Positions 1 to 8,303 of a stretch of 17,879 nucleotides of DNA are shown here, piece after piece (position 1 is the first letter of the stretch; each line of letters opens with the position of its first letter). The position numbers and the translations under genes are program-made. Under the pieces are notes generated by a model that saw nothing but the letters and a program-made list of their open reading frames with translations, was not told where the DNA came from and ran no database searches. This stretch comes from Nitrospirota bacterium (lineage in GTDB: Bacteria > Nitrospirota > Nitrospiria > Nitrospirales > UBA8639): the NCBI GenBank assembly GCA_029881175.1, contig JAOUNC010000013.1, forward strand, positions 1-17,879, written 5' to 3'.

Positions 1-522
1 ACGAATGTGTACTTTGCCTTCAATCAATGGACGTTGTCTGATGAGGCCAAAGATCTGATCAAGACCCAAGTGGAAGGAAGGCCAGAAGGCTGGACAGGCC
101 TGCTGCGCATTGACGGACATACCGACGCGCAAGGGTCGGCCCCCTACAATCGAGCCTTGGGCCTCAAGCGCGCCGAAGCGGTCAAAACCTATCTGGTCTC
201 CTTAGGCATTCCGGAAACCACGATTCAGGTGCAGTCGTTGGGGAAAGACGGCGCCGTCTGCCAGGAAACTACCCCGGATTGTTTGGAACTCAACCGACGC
301 GCCCATGTGGCGTTCCTTCCTCAAGCCATGGATCAAGAAGAGGCCACGGTTCTTTCCAGCAGGCCAGATGGCCTCAACGTCTCCACCCAGGAAGAATCAT
401 CCCCAATGATGGTTCAGCAAGACGATGAAGAATCAGAGGAGGTGATTCCCGCGAAGGAAGAAGACCTTCCAGCTGAACTCGTGGCCATTGAACCGCTGGC
501 GACCGTCGAGTCCCTTCCCTAA
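1..522 (+). CDS. OmpA-family protein, C-terminal part (5' end cut by window edge)
   Basis: The frame is open from base 1, so the true start lies outside the window. The first visible residues, VYFAFNQWTLSDEAK, match the opening of the OmpA/MotB C-terminal peptidoglycan-binding domain. This is followed by the signature GHTDAQGSAPYNRALGLKRA, where family members carry the Asp and Arg that hold diaminopimelate, then a 'V..YL...GI....I' stretch and NRRAHV near the domain end. Two Cys (VCQETTPDC) probably form a disulfide, as in many exported OmpA domains. After the domain comes an acidic Glu/Asp-rich tail of about 65 residues with no recognisable fold. Family knowledge says such domains bind peptidoglycan non-covalently from the outer membrane or periplasm. 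The gene lies 108 bp before the VIT/VWA gene on the same strand, separated by a strong hairpin, and is probably part of the same envelope cluster. What precedes the domain (barrel, lipoprotein or other) cannot be seen. Confidence 0.85.
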   Translation, partial: TNVYFAFNQWTLSDEAKDLIKTQVEGRPEGWTGLLRIDGHTDAQGSAPYNRALGLKRAEAVKTYLVSLGIPETTIQVQSLGKDGAVCQETTPDCLELNRRAHVAFLPQAMDQEEATVLSSRPDGLNVSTQEESSPMMVQQDDEESEEVIPAKEEDLPAELVAIEPLATVESLP

Positions 523-530
523 GACCATTC

Positions 531-564
531 CCAGGCTGACCCGACATTCCAAGGGTCAGCCTGG
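531..564 (+). terminator. Strong hairpin between OmpA-family and VIT/VWA genes
   Basis: A perfect 12-bp inverted repeat, CCAGGCTGACCC (531-542) and GGGTCAGCCTGG (553-564), encloses a 10-nt loop. It begins 9 nt after the OmpA-family stop codon, the usual place for a terminator. No run of T follows, so it may be a weak or partial terminator, or an mRNA 3'-end stabiliser that sets different expression for the upstream and downstream genes. Confidence 0.6.
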
Positions 565-618
565 GCCAGCTTGAACAGACAGACGTCTATAACCCATGAG
601 CAATGGTCACACGACCCT

Positions 619-625
619 AAAGGAG
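619..625 (+). promoter_or_regulatory. Ribosome binding site fixing the VIT/VWA start
   Basis: AAAGGAG lies 5 nt before ATG 631. It supports that codon over the in-frame upstream codon at 571, which would add 20 residues without signal-peptide character. Confidence 0.75.
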
Positions 626-630
626 CCAGT

Positions 631-2730
631 ATGAATCGCAGAAAGTCTCTCCTGTCGTTCTTCATATTCTGGATAACCGGCTGTTGGATTGGTGGCTTGG
701 TCGTACCATCGGCGGTTGCACAATCCCCGACGAAGCCCAATCAGGAATTTGCCACACAAAAACCAGAAGGTGGCTTGGTGCTCAAGACAGGAAATGGGCA
801 TGCTCCTGTGGCGGTACCGCTCCTGGCAACCACCGTCACTCTGACGATCAGCGGCCTCATTGCCCGCACAACGGTGTCTCAACAATTTACGAATCCCAGC
901 TCGGAATGGGCGGAAGGAGTGTATGTCTTTCCGTTGCCTGATCAGGCTGCGGTGGATCATTTACGCATGAGAATCGGGGAACGAATCATCGAAGGGCAAA
1001 TTCAAGAACGGGCGCAAGCCAAACAGACCTATGCCAAGGCTAAAGCCAAAGGCCAGCGCGCCAGCCTGGTGGAACAAGAACGCCCGAATATCTTTACAAC
1101 ATCCGTGGCCAACATTGCGCCTCATGCCCCGATCACCATCGACATCGAGTACCAAGAGGTGGTGCGGTATGACCAAGGACGATTCTCACTTCGAGTTCCG
1201 ATGGTGGTTGGGCCGCGCTACATTCCAGGGCAACCTGAAAACAATCAAGAGCCTTCTTCTTCACCAGCCGGCCTCGGATGGGCACCGAATACTGACCAAG
1301 TGCCAGATGCGTCACGCATCACTCCTCCTGTGCAGCATCCTTCTCAAGGGCACCTCAATCCCATTGCCCTACGAATCGATCTGGCTCCGGGTATGCTCCT
1401 TCAAGCCATCGAATCCCCCACACATCCCATTACCATTACCAAGCAAGCCACCAACTCCTATTTGGTCTCCCTCCAAGATAAATCAACCTATGCGGATCGA
1501 GACTTTGAATTGATCTGGACTCCCCTTTCCAGCGAAACCCCACAGGCCAGCGTGTTTACGGAAACACATGACGGCGAAACGTATTCTTTCCTTCAGCTCA
1601 TGCCGCCTGTGGCCCCTTCAATCGCTCAGAAGAGCATTCCACGAGAAGTCGTCTTTGTGATCGATACGTCTGGATCCATGGCGGGGAGTTCCCTGACACA
1701 AGCCAAGGCCGCGCTCAAACTGGCGCTGACCCGCTTAACGCCTCAGGACGCCTTCAATCTCATTCAATTCAATTCAATCACCCAGGCCTTCTATGCCACG
1801 TCGCAACAGGCATCCGTGCTCAGCATTCAACAGGCCCTCCGTTACGTCGATGACTTGAAAGCCAACGGAGGGACCGAAATGCAACCCGCCCTCGTTCAGG
1901 CCCTCACACAGACACGGAATCAAGAAGAGCGGTCCAGCCTCCGGCAAATCATTTTTATCACCGATGGGCTCGTTGGAAATGAAGACGCACTCTTCACCCT
2001 CTTGCAAAGAAATATCGGACAGAATCGTCTCTTTACGGTCGGCATCGGCTCGACCCCCAATGGGCACTTCATGCGCAAGGCCGCACAATTCGGGAAAGGC
2101 ACCTTCACACACATTGGCTCAACCACCGAGGTGCAAGACAAGATGAACCGCCTCTTCCTTAAGTTGGAACACCCTGCCCTCACCGACATCACCATTCAAT
2201 CGGGGGAGGCGATATTCGGTGACGTCGTCCCCAACCCTTTGCCGGACCTATACACCGGTGAACCACTCACCGTGGCTTTTCGAACCACGGACCCTCCACC
2301 TTCGATCACCATCACTGGGAACCGGGCCGGCACACATTGGGAAACCACGCAGTCCATGGTCGATGCCAAGCCACGAAACGGCATCGCGGTCTATTGGGCG
2401 CGCCACACAATCGCGCAACTCATGGATCAACAGACCCAAGACCACGACAAAGCCCTGCTGCTTCGGCAATCGGTTCTGGATCTTTCTCTCAAACACCATC
2501 TGGTGAGTCGTTACACCAGTCTCGTTGCCGTGGACGTCACGCCGGTCAGGCCTGATGGACAAGCCCTTCACACCCATGCCCTCAAAACCAATCTGCCGCA
2601 TGGCATGCAGTACGAGGCGATCTTTGGCTGGCCACAAACCGCCACACCCGCCACCCTTTATCTTGTGGTAGGAAGCCTTCTGTTGGGGGTCACATGGATC
2701 TGGTCACGACGGTATCTCGCACGCCGGTAA
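631..2730 (+). CDS. VIT and VWA domain protein, sortase-target type
   Basis: A 699-residue exported protein. The N-terminus (MNRRK followed by a hydrophobic run) is a signal peptide. Cleavage could be at the AVA-Q site near residue 30, or at a lipobox-like ITGC (15-18). Residues about 55-180 form a VIT (vault/inter-alpha-trypsin) domain. A VWA domain starts near 338 with a complete metal-ion adhesion site: D345-T-S347-G-S349, T415 in GGTEM, and D445 in ITDG. The C-terminus reads WPQTATP (667-673), then one hydrophobic segment and a basic end (WSRRYLARR). That is the three-part layout of a sortase sorting signal. The sortase gene overlaps the 3' end. The architecture matches the family first described as 'marine proteobacterial sortase target protein'. 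In that family the protein is taken to be the dedicated substrate of the neighbouring class GN sortase; its physiological role is unknown. The ATG is chosen from the ribosome site 5 nt upstream. Confidence 0.9.
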   Translation: MNRRKSLLSFFIFWITGCWIGGLVVPSAVAQSPTKPNQEFATQKPEGGLVLKTGNGHAPVAVPLLATTVTLTISGLIARTTVSQQFTNPSSEWAEGVYVFPLPDQAAVDHLRMRIGERIIEGQIQERAQAKQTYAKAKAKGQRASLVEQERPNIFTTSVANIAPHAPITIDIEYQEVVRYDQGRFSLRVPMVVGPRYIPGQPENNQEPSSSPAGLGWAPNTDQVPDASRITPPVQHPSQGHLNPIALRIDLAPGMLLQAIESPTHPITITKQATNSYLVSLQDKSTYADRDFELIWTPLSSETPQASVFTETHDGETYSFLQLMPPVAPSIAQKSIPREVVFVIDTSGSMAGSSLTQAKAALKLALTRLTPQDAFNLIQFNSITQAFYATSQQASVLSIQQALRYVDDLKANGGTEMQPALVQALTQTRNQEERSSLRQIIFITDGLVGNEDALFTLLQRNIGQNRLFTVGIGSTPNGHFMRKAAQFGKGTFTHIGSTTEVQDKMNRLFLKLEHPALTDITIQSGEAIFGDVVPNPLPDLYTGEPLTVAFRTTDPPPSITITGNRAGTHWETTQSMVDAKPRNGIAVYWARHTIAQLMDQQTQDHDKALLLRQSVLDLSLKHHLVSRYTSLVAVDVTPVRPDGQALHTHALKTNLPHGMQYEAIFGWPQTATPATLYLVVGSLLLGVTWIWSRRYLARR

Positions 2731-3395
2731 CCCTTCGCATGACGTGGATCGTGGCGAGCCTGTTATTGGTTTTTGGAAGCTGGCTGATCGGACAGGGAGC
2801 CTGGATTCACGTTAAGGCTCTGGCCGCACAATGGCTGTTGCAGCATGCCTGGCAGGAAACACTCACCACACAACAGCCGGTCAAACCCTGGCCATGGGCC
2901 GATACGTGGCCAGTGGGTCGGTTGATGGTTCCCCGGTTGGGCATCAACCAAATCATCCTGGCCGATGCCAGTGGGCAATCCTTAGCCTTTGGGCCCGGGA
3001 AGCTAGGAAATGGAGAATTTTCGGACGACGACTCACAGGGCCTGCTCTTAAGTGGCCACCGCGATACGCATTTTTTGTTTGTCCGGGATGTACAACTCGG
3101 GGAAAGAATGAGAGTGCAAACACGTCAAGGAAATTGGAGGAGCTTTGTGGTGGAAACTCTTGAAGTCGTCGATAGTCGAATCGACACATTGCCAACGAAT
3201 GAAGGCAAAGCCGATTTGCTACTGATCACCTGTTATCCATTCGATGCGGTGCTACCCGGGGGGCCGCTCCGCTATGTGGTGACAGCCAAACGCGTTGCTT
3301 CAAAAGTTATCTCTCAAACAGTGGCTTCGACGAGGGCGGCAGGCGGATCGAGAGGCAAAGGCATGATGAGGCTGGCGTCCTGGGAGTTGAGATAG
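2694..3395 (+). CDS. Class GN-type sortase (transpeptidase)
   Basis: A 233-residue membrane-anchored sortase. Residues about 17-40 form an N-terminal transmembrane anchor. The catalytic triad expected of sortases is visible: H122 in LSGHRDTHF, C180 in LLLITCYPFD, and R193 in GGPLRYVV. In sortases the Cys cleaves the substrate's sorting signal to form a thioacyl intermediate, which is then passed to an acceptor amine. The acceptor in Gram-negative bacteria is not established. The start at 2694 overlaps the VIT/VWA gene by 37 bp and has a G-rich stretch (2685-2689) in front, suggesting translational coupling. ATG 2739, nine bases after the upstream stop, is an alternative that keeps the anchor. 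The catalytic fold should end near residue 201. The remaining 32 residues are encoded almost entirely inside the 82-bp antisense overlap with the convergent radical SAM gene and look like a read-through tail. Confidence 0.9.
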   Translation: MDLVTTVSRTPVTLRMTWIVASLLLVFGSWLIGQGAWIHVKALAAQWLLQHAWQETLTTQQPVKPWPWADTWPVGRLMVPRLGINQIILADASGQSLAFGPGKLGNGEFSDDDSQGLLLSGHRDTHFLFVRDVQLGERMRVQTRQGNWRSFVVETLEVVDSRIDTLPTNEGKADLLLITCYPFDAVLPGGPLRYVVTAKRVASKVISQTVASTRAAGGSRGKGMMRLASWELR

Positions 3396-4903
3396 GCCAG
3401 ATGTTCGTGCATCACCGCGCCTTGTGGCAGCATGTCCCACAAGGGCCCGAGCTTTCCTCGGATTTTTCTCAGATAAAAGTTGGGCAATTCTGTCGTCTCA
3501 CCTTCGATGAACTGTCTGACCGCCATATTGTTATCTAAGCGTTCTCTCATTTTGGTATGGTACGCAATTCGTCCGAATCCTTCGCTCGACACCGAACGAA
3601 CGAAGTTAAACCATTTGGGAATCCAACCCCGATTTAACATCACCCGTTTTGCAATCATCGGCCAGGAAAACGCATGACGTGAGACATCCACCACATGGTC
3701 ATAAAATTCAGGCCATGCATAGTGTTTGGGCCGCACATTCATGGCGTGGTTGTTATCTAAGAAATGGAAGGGAAAGGGAAGCACCCGTCCTTCCTGCTGT
3801 AAAGACAAATTAAACGGGGCGGATTGACCAAAAGCCGTGAGTAACGAAAACGCGGGAAACGCTCCTGGCGCCGCATCCAAAAATTGTTTGGTGAGTTCAA
3901 ACGGTTCCGGACCTTTGTCGGAATCCAGCCCGAGCACAAAGTTGACCTGCACATACGGGATATAGCGAAGGACTTGATTAATATGATCCGCAGCATGCTT
4001 CACCTTATCTGACCCCGTCTGTTTGCCCGTTCGGGATTTGTCTCCCATGTCGTACCACGACTCGATGCCGGGCAGGATGGCTTTAAATCCATTCTGCTTC
4101 ATTCGTGCCAGGTGAGGTTCAGACAGTAAGGACAAGGTGCTTTCCGCGATGAAGTCAATACTATTTGGAGGAATGGCCGTTTCGATGGCCCGCATATATT
4201 CCTGGAACCGGACACCAAAATTGGGATCGTGCCAGGCCACAATCGGCCGCTTGATTTTGGTTCGTAAAAACTTCAGATCTTCACTGATCTGCTCGAAGGA
4301 CAATGGTTGGTAATCGACTTTGGCATCGACACAAAACCCGCAGGTATACGGACAGCCCATGCTCCCCAGCATGGGGACGATTTTAAACGAGGTTGGCGCT
4401 TTCGCTAAGGTGGGTTCAATAAACTTCCATCGTTCCTGGACACCCGGCAATTCCGTCGGTTGCTGTTTGGCTTGGAGTTGCTGTCCTAAGGGACGATGGG
4501 GTGCACAGTCAGACAAAATGTCATGGATGAGCGATTTGTCGGTAAACCCAACCACATAATCAAAATATCGGGCAGCATCTTGTGGGTAACTTCTGGCATG
4601 AGGCCCGCCCAACACGGTTACCGCGCCACGTGTCCGAAACACATTACTAATGGCATAAGCCGTAAGTGCTGATCGGGTAAAGGCGCCGATGAAGACAATA
4701 TCCGTTTCTTCTAATAATTCCTGCTGCAAATCTTCTCTACCCGTATAGCAAATGAACCGAACCTTATGCCCTAATTCCTCGCACCATACTCCAACCACTT
4801 GCGGCATAATGCTGGCCAGATTTTGGTTCATCACCCTGGCATACATGGAATTGGTCGGACCTTTGGTCACCAGATCAAGAATGGTCACCCGCAGTTGGCG
4901 CAT
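3314..4903 (-). CDS. B12-binding-domain radical SAM protein
   Basis: A 529-residue cytoplasmic protein. Residues about 1-135 resemble a cobalamin-binding (Rossmann-like) domain, with 'IVFIGAFTRSALTAYAISNVFR' and VLGGPHARSYP typical of the class that includes magnesium-protoporphyrin oxidative cyclase relatives. The radical SAM signature is GCPYTCGFC, with C184, C188 and C191 as ligands of the [4Fe-4S] cluster. It is followed by the barrel with PGIESWYDMG and a long C-terminal part (from about 380) of unknown role. By family, it should cleave S-adenosylmethionine to start a radical reaction, possibly a methylation if cobalamin is bound; the substrate cannot be read from sequence. GGAG at 4911-4914 (bottom strand) supports the ATG at 4903. 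The gene stands alone, convergent with the sortase. Nothing beside it suggests a pathway. Confidence 0.88.
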   Translation of the reverse strand: MRQLRVTILDLVTKGPTNSMYARVMNQNLASIMPQVVGVWCEELGHKVRFICYTGREDLQQELLEETDIVFIGAFTRSALTAYAISNVFRTRGAVTVLGGPHARSYPQDAARYFDYVVGFTDKSLIHDILSDCAPHRPLGQQLQAKQQPTELPGVQERWKFIEPTLAKAPTSFKIVPMLGSMGCPYTCGFCVDAKVDYQPLSFEQISEDLKFLRTKIKRPIVAWHDPNFGVRFQEYMRAIETAIPPNSIDFIAESTLSLLSEPHLARMKQNGFKAILPGIESWYDMGDKSRTGKQTGSDKVKHAADHINQVLRYIPYVQVNFVLGLDSDKGPEPFELTKQFLDAAPGAFPAFSLLTAFGQSAPFNLSLQQEGRVLPFPFHFLDNNHAMNVRPKHYAWPEFYDHVVDVSRHAFSWPMIAKRVMLNRGWIPKWFNFVRSVSSEGFGRIAYHTKMRERLDNNMAVRQFIEGETTELPNFYLRKIRGKLGPLWDMLPQGAVMHEHLAYLNSQDASLIMPLPLDPPAALVEATV

Positions 4904-5042
4904 ATGAATTCTCCAGCAGAAAATGTCAGAGGGGTTAATTGAAGAACTGACTTATTTTAGAGAGATAAAGAGGGGAAGGCCTCCACTAGAAAAGACCCTA
5001 GCTGAAAGCGGGTTTTAGGTCAAGGAAGGACAGACCAAAGAC

Positions 5043-5786
5043 AGGGCACATTCAACTTGTTCGTCCACGATTTCTCAAATCGACCACGTGAAAGACATCA
5101 TTGCGGCACAGCAAGATGTTACTCGAACCAAGAGCATCCATGAACCGATCCTCTTGAAACTAAAAACAACTGTTGGATCACGAAAGTCTGCACAACCTCT
5201 TCACGCACCTAGGAAATTTAAACAATCTCTCGTCACCCACAAGGTGACCACGAGTTATAGAAATTCCCTTTGCACATAAATAGCTTGCACAGCTTTTTCG
5301 CGCCCAATTGCCGTTTCTAGGTTGAAAGATCTGGTCGAAAGCGCCTTAAAGATCAACCTACCGGGATTCGACACATAGCATATTGCCATTACCCGGGATT
5401 ATGTGGATCTGCCTCAAGTACTCACAGACAAACAACAAGTCCTTCAAGTTGTGGCGAATCTCATTCGCAATGCCAAGGAGGCCATTCGCCAACAAGGCCC
5501 AGGCCCACACAGCCTGACCATTCGAATCACCCCCAATAGGGAAAAACCAAACTGGGCCTGCATTCAGGTGAGCGACTCAGGCATTGGTATTCGCCAGGAG
5601 AATCTGCACCGTATTTTCGCCCAATCCCTTTCCCGTCCAGGCGGCAAACACGGTGCCGGACTCCATCGCAATGCCCTGGCAGCAAAAAACCTTGGAGGAG
5701 ACCTTACGGCCTCAAGTCCAGGGGAAGGACAGGGTGCCAATTTTACCCTTATACTCCCCGTCACCTTCCTTGAAATCCCTTCATGA
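5043..5786 (+). pseudogene. Decayed sensor histidine kinase (DHp/ATPase remnant)
   Basis: One reading frame carries kinase blocks in the correct order but is interrupted by stops. QIDHVKDIIAAQQ (about 5076-5114) matches the phospho-acceptor helix of a kinase type with 'EHIKEIVAMQQ'. TAA follows at 5277-5279. LKDLVESALKINLPGF (about 5322-5369) is the linker helix. TAG follows at 5376-5378. The ATPase lobe then runs RDYVDLPQVLTDKQQVLQVV, NLIRNAKEAI (N box), DSGIGI (G1), HGAGLHRNALAAKNLGG (G2) and GQGANFTLILP to the final TGA. A further stop at 5016-5018 closes the frame upstream, and no sensor domain remains. The 'F(T)TK' part of the lid is altered to AQSLSRPGG. All blocks are in the same frame, so decay is by nonsense change, not indels. 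A GTG at 5403 could start a 127-residue ATPase-only protein, but no good ribosome site precedes it. Likely a dying paralogue with no visible partner. Confidence 0.75.
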
Positions 5787-5790
5787 CGCC

Positions 5791-5817
5791 ACAAAAATTA
5801 TTCGGCATGATTTTTGT
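5791..5817 (+). terminator. AT-rich hairpin after the kinase remnant
   Basis: ACAAAAAT (5791-5798) and ATTTTTGT (5810-5817) form an 8-bp stem with an 11-nt loop. It starts a few bases after the last stop of the kinase remnant. The stem is A/T only, so it is a weak candidate; the T-run of the right arm could serve as the terminator tract. Confidence 0.3.
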
Positions 5818-5997
5818 TGCGTTAACGCGGTTCTTCCTGTACGGTTATGGGTGAATCGACCGTCTCGTTAGACCAAGCCATTCTCCGGCCGTTCTGGCCG
5901 TTGTCGTTGCTCAAATCTCCGCAGACCGGCCTCGATAAAGTCCACCAGCCTTGAACAATGTTGTTTAAGCCGCTGGTGCTATGCCCCATACCTCTAC

Positions 5998-6002
5998 AAG
6001 GA
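5998..6002 (+). promoter_or_regulatory. Ribosome binding site fixing the typA start
   Basis: AAGGA lies 9 nt before ATG 6012. The in-frame ATG at 5958 has no such site and would add 18 residues not found in TypA proteins, so 6012 is preferred. Confidence 0.6.
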
Positions 6003-6011
6003 ATAGCTGTT

Positions 6012-7850
6012 ATGCCGAATCAAAAACGACGAAAAGACCTTCGCAACGTCGCCATCATCGCTCACGTCGATCATGGCAAAACTACCTTAGTGGACGCCCT
6101 GCTGAGACAAACCGGCGCACATGTGTTTAAGGAAGGCGAAGCCGTCATTATGGATTCGAATCCCCTGGAAAAAGAGCGTGGGATTACCATTTTTTCAAAA
6201 AATGCCTCCCTGCTCTATAAAGATACCCGCATTAACCTCGTCGACACCCCTGGCCATGCCGACTTCGGAAGCGAAGTCGAACGAATTCTTCGCATGGTCG
6301 ACGGCGTGTTATTGCTGGTGGATGCCTTTGATGGCCCGATGCCCCAAACCAAATTCGTGCTCAAAAAATCATTGGAACTGCATCTCAAGCCCATTGTCGT
6401 CATTAATAAAATTGATCGACCGAATGCCAGGCCTGAAGAAATTGTGAATCAGACTTTTGATTTGTTCTGTGAACTCAATGCCACCGACGAGCAATTAGAT
6501 TTCCCTATTGTGTATGCCTCCGGCAAAGAAGGACGGTCTACACTGGACCTCTTGGATCCCGCCGTCGACATGAAGCCCTTATTGGACACGATTATCCATC
6601 GAGTCTTGCCGCCCGTTGCTGATCCGGAGCAACCCTTTCAAATGCTGGTGACCATGTTGGAATATGACTCGTATATCGGTCGTGTGGCCGTGGGACGAAT
6701 TGTCCATGGCATGATTGAAGTCGGCAACCAGATTGTTGCCGTCAAGTGGGATGGCAGCATTTCTAAAGGAAAGGTCACGAAGCTGTTGGCCTATCAAGGA
6801 CTCACCCGTGTCGAAAGCGAATCCGCCCAAGCCGGAGACATTATTTCCCTGGCCGGGCATCAAGACGTTCGGGTCGGAGAAACCCTTGCCTCCCCCCAAA
6901 ACCCGACCGCCTTACCAACAGTCAATGTGGATGAACCCACAATTTCAATGAACTTTTCTCATAACACCAGCCCCTTGGCCGGAAAGGACGGAGGACGTTT
7001 TCTCACATCGCGACACATTCGTGAACGCCTGGCTCACGAAGCGATGATGAACGTGGGCATCAAAGTAGAAGAGGCCGACGGAGGCGAGCGATTTACTGTT
7101 TCCGGACGGGGAGAACTTCATTTGTCCATCTTAATTGAAACGATGCGGCGGGAAGGGTTTGAATTAGAAGTCTCGCCACCAAAAGTCATCTATAAAAAGA
7201 TGGAAAAGGAAATTCTGGAACCTGTCGAGCTGGTCGTCATTGAAGTAGACCCCGGCTATCAGGGCGCGGTCATCGAAGCGCTCGGTGGCCGAAAAGCCGA
7301 CATGAAAGACCTGCGAATCAGCGCAGTCGGCACCGTCCGCATGGAATTTCATATTGCCTCACGAGCCCTTTTAGGCTTTCGTGGTGAATTATTGAGAATG
7401 ACCAGGGGAAGCGGCGTCATGTCACAAATTTTCTATGAATACCAGCCGTTTAAAGGTGAGATTCCCCATCGTACAGCCGGAGTGCTGATTTCGCATGGAC
7501 CTGGACAAGCCGTGGCCTATGGCCTCTGGGGACTCCAAGACCGTGGAGAAATTTTCCTCCATCCCGGAGACGATATTTATGAAGGCATGCTGGTAGGAGT
7601 CAACAACAAAGGCAACGACCTGGTGGTCAATGCTATTCGTGAGAAAAAGCTCACGAATATCCGAGCCTCCGGCTCCGATGAAGCCATTCACCTGATTCCA
7701 CCACGGGAAATGACCCTCGAATTTGCCTTGGAATTCATTGAAGATGATGAACTGGTCGAAGTCACACCCAAAAGTATTCGCTTACGGAAACAGTATCTGA
7801 CGGACAATGAACGACGCGCCGCCCGCAATCAGTCCAAGAAAGCCCAATAA
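6012..7850 (+). CDS. typA: Ribosome-associated translational GTPase TypA/BipA
   Basis: A 612-residue protein, the normal length for TypA/BipA. The GTPase motifs are complete: G1 AHVDHGKTT (17-25), G2 ERGITI (55-60, with the TypA-type ITIFSKN after it), G3 DTPGHADF (78-85), G4 NKID (132-135) and a YASGKEG G5 region. EF-G-like domains II, III and V follow (for example [20 protein letters not shown]), and then the TypA-specific C-terminal domain with [13 protein letters not shown] and the basic end [15 protein letters not shown]. The protein binds the 70S ribosome at the EF-G site. In other bacteria it helps 50S assembly and growth under cold or stress, and it is usually dispensable under normal conditions. 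It appears monocistronic. Nothing unusual is seen in the motifs. Confidence 0.97.
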   Translation: MPNQKRRKDLRNVAIIAHVDHGKTTLVDALLRQTGAHVFKEGEAVIMDSNPLEKERGITIFSKNASLLYKDTRINLVDTPGHADFGSEVERILRMVDGVLLLVDAFDGPMPQTKFVLKKSLELHLKPIVVINKIDRPNARPEEIVNQTFDLFCELNATDEQLDFPIVYASGKEGRSTLDLLDPAVDMKPLLDTIIHRVLPPVADPEQPFQMLVTMLEYDSYIGRVAVGRIVHGMIEVGNQIVAVKWDGSISKGKVTKLLAYQGLTRVESESAQAGDIISLAGHQDVRVGETLASPQNPTALPTVNVDEPTISMNFSHNTSPLAGKDGGRFLTSRHIRERLAHEAMMNVGIKVEEADGGERFTVSGRGELHLSILIETMRREGFELEVSPPKVIYKKMEKEILEPVELVVIEVDPGYQGAVIEALGGRKADMKDLRISAVGTVRMEFHIASRALLGFRGELLRMTRGSGVMSQIFYEYQPFKGEIPHRTAGVLISHGPGQAVAYGLWGLQDRGEIFLHPGDDIYEGMLVGVNNKGNDLVVNAIREKKLTNIRASGSDEAIHLIPPREMTLEFALEFIEDDELVEVTPKSIRLRKQYLTDNERRAARNQSKKAQ

Positions 7851-8245
7851 CCAGCACAGGCTTCTGTTCAGATACAAAGCCAGATAGTGGGCATTTTCTT
7901 GAGTCTTGGAAGGGTGAGGAAGCTCTGAATGCTTGGGCAAGCCGGACCTCCCAGACGACGAACGCCGTGTCACCAGTAATCAAGTCTAAAATTAACCGCT
8001 CACCGTGCCTAGCCTTTCTGAAATTAAAGCTATTTCTCAGAGAGAACCTGGCCCTGAAACAGCCCTATTGCTGCCCGCAAAATCATGAGAGTTTTCTCTG
8101 ATACCCGCCTCAGGAACAGCCCCCGAATCAGCTTCCAGTTCTTTTAGAATCAACAGAAACCCCTTTCCGGCAATTCCCCATGCAAAGTCAGTCATAAAAT
8201 TACAAGCTCCTCAAGTTTAGACTTCCTTATTCCGTCTTTTTTCCT

Positions 8246-8251
8246 TATAAT
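8246..8251 (+). promoter_or_regulatory. Probable -10 box of the dapF-like gene
   Basis: A perfect TATAAT sits 80 bp before the ATG at 8332, inside a T-rich stretch. At 17-bp spacing the upstream hexamer is TTCCTT (8223-8228), a poor match to TTGACA, so the promoter would be weak at -35 or activator-dependent. Confidence 0.4.
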
Positions 8252-8271
8252 TCAATCCCTACCAGCTAACC

Positions 8272-8303
8272 GGTGCGGTGGTTCTCGAAGAATCCACCGA
8301 ACC
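8272..8303 (+). promoter_or_regulatory. Leader hairpin before the dapF-like gene
   Basis: Left arm GGT-g-CGGTGG-TTCT (8272-8285) pairs with AGAA-t-CCACCG-a-ACC (8289-8303) around the loop CGA. That is 13 base pairs with one G/A mismatch and one bulged T. It lies 28 nt before the ATG and downstream of the TATAAT box, so it would be in the 5' leader of the mRNA. It has no T-run after it. Role unknown. Confidence 0.45.

Noticed and set aside
571..630. Longer start of the VIT/VWA gene at 571
   Set aside because: It would place 20 polar residues before a normal signal peptide; the ATG at 631 has AAAGGAG at proper spacing.
1762..1776. ATTCA repeated three times in the VWA coding region, a possible phase-variation tract
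   Set aside because: Three units are too few for likely slippage, and the encoded residues NLIQFNSIT are a normal VWA strand.
5403..5786. Intact 127-residue ATPase gene
   Set aside because: Kinase sequence continues in the same frame upstream through stop codons, and no ribosome site precedes the GTG, so a pseudogene is the better reading.
5958..6011. Longer start of typA at 5958
   Set aside because: TypA proteins begin just before the [14 protein letters not shown] block, and AAGGA precedes ATG 6012.
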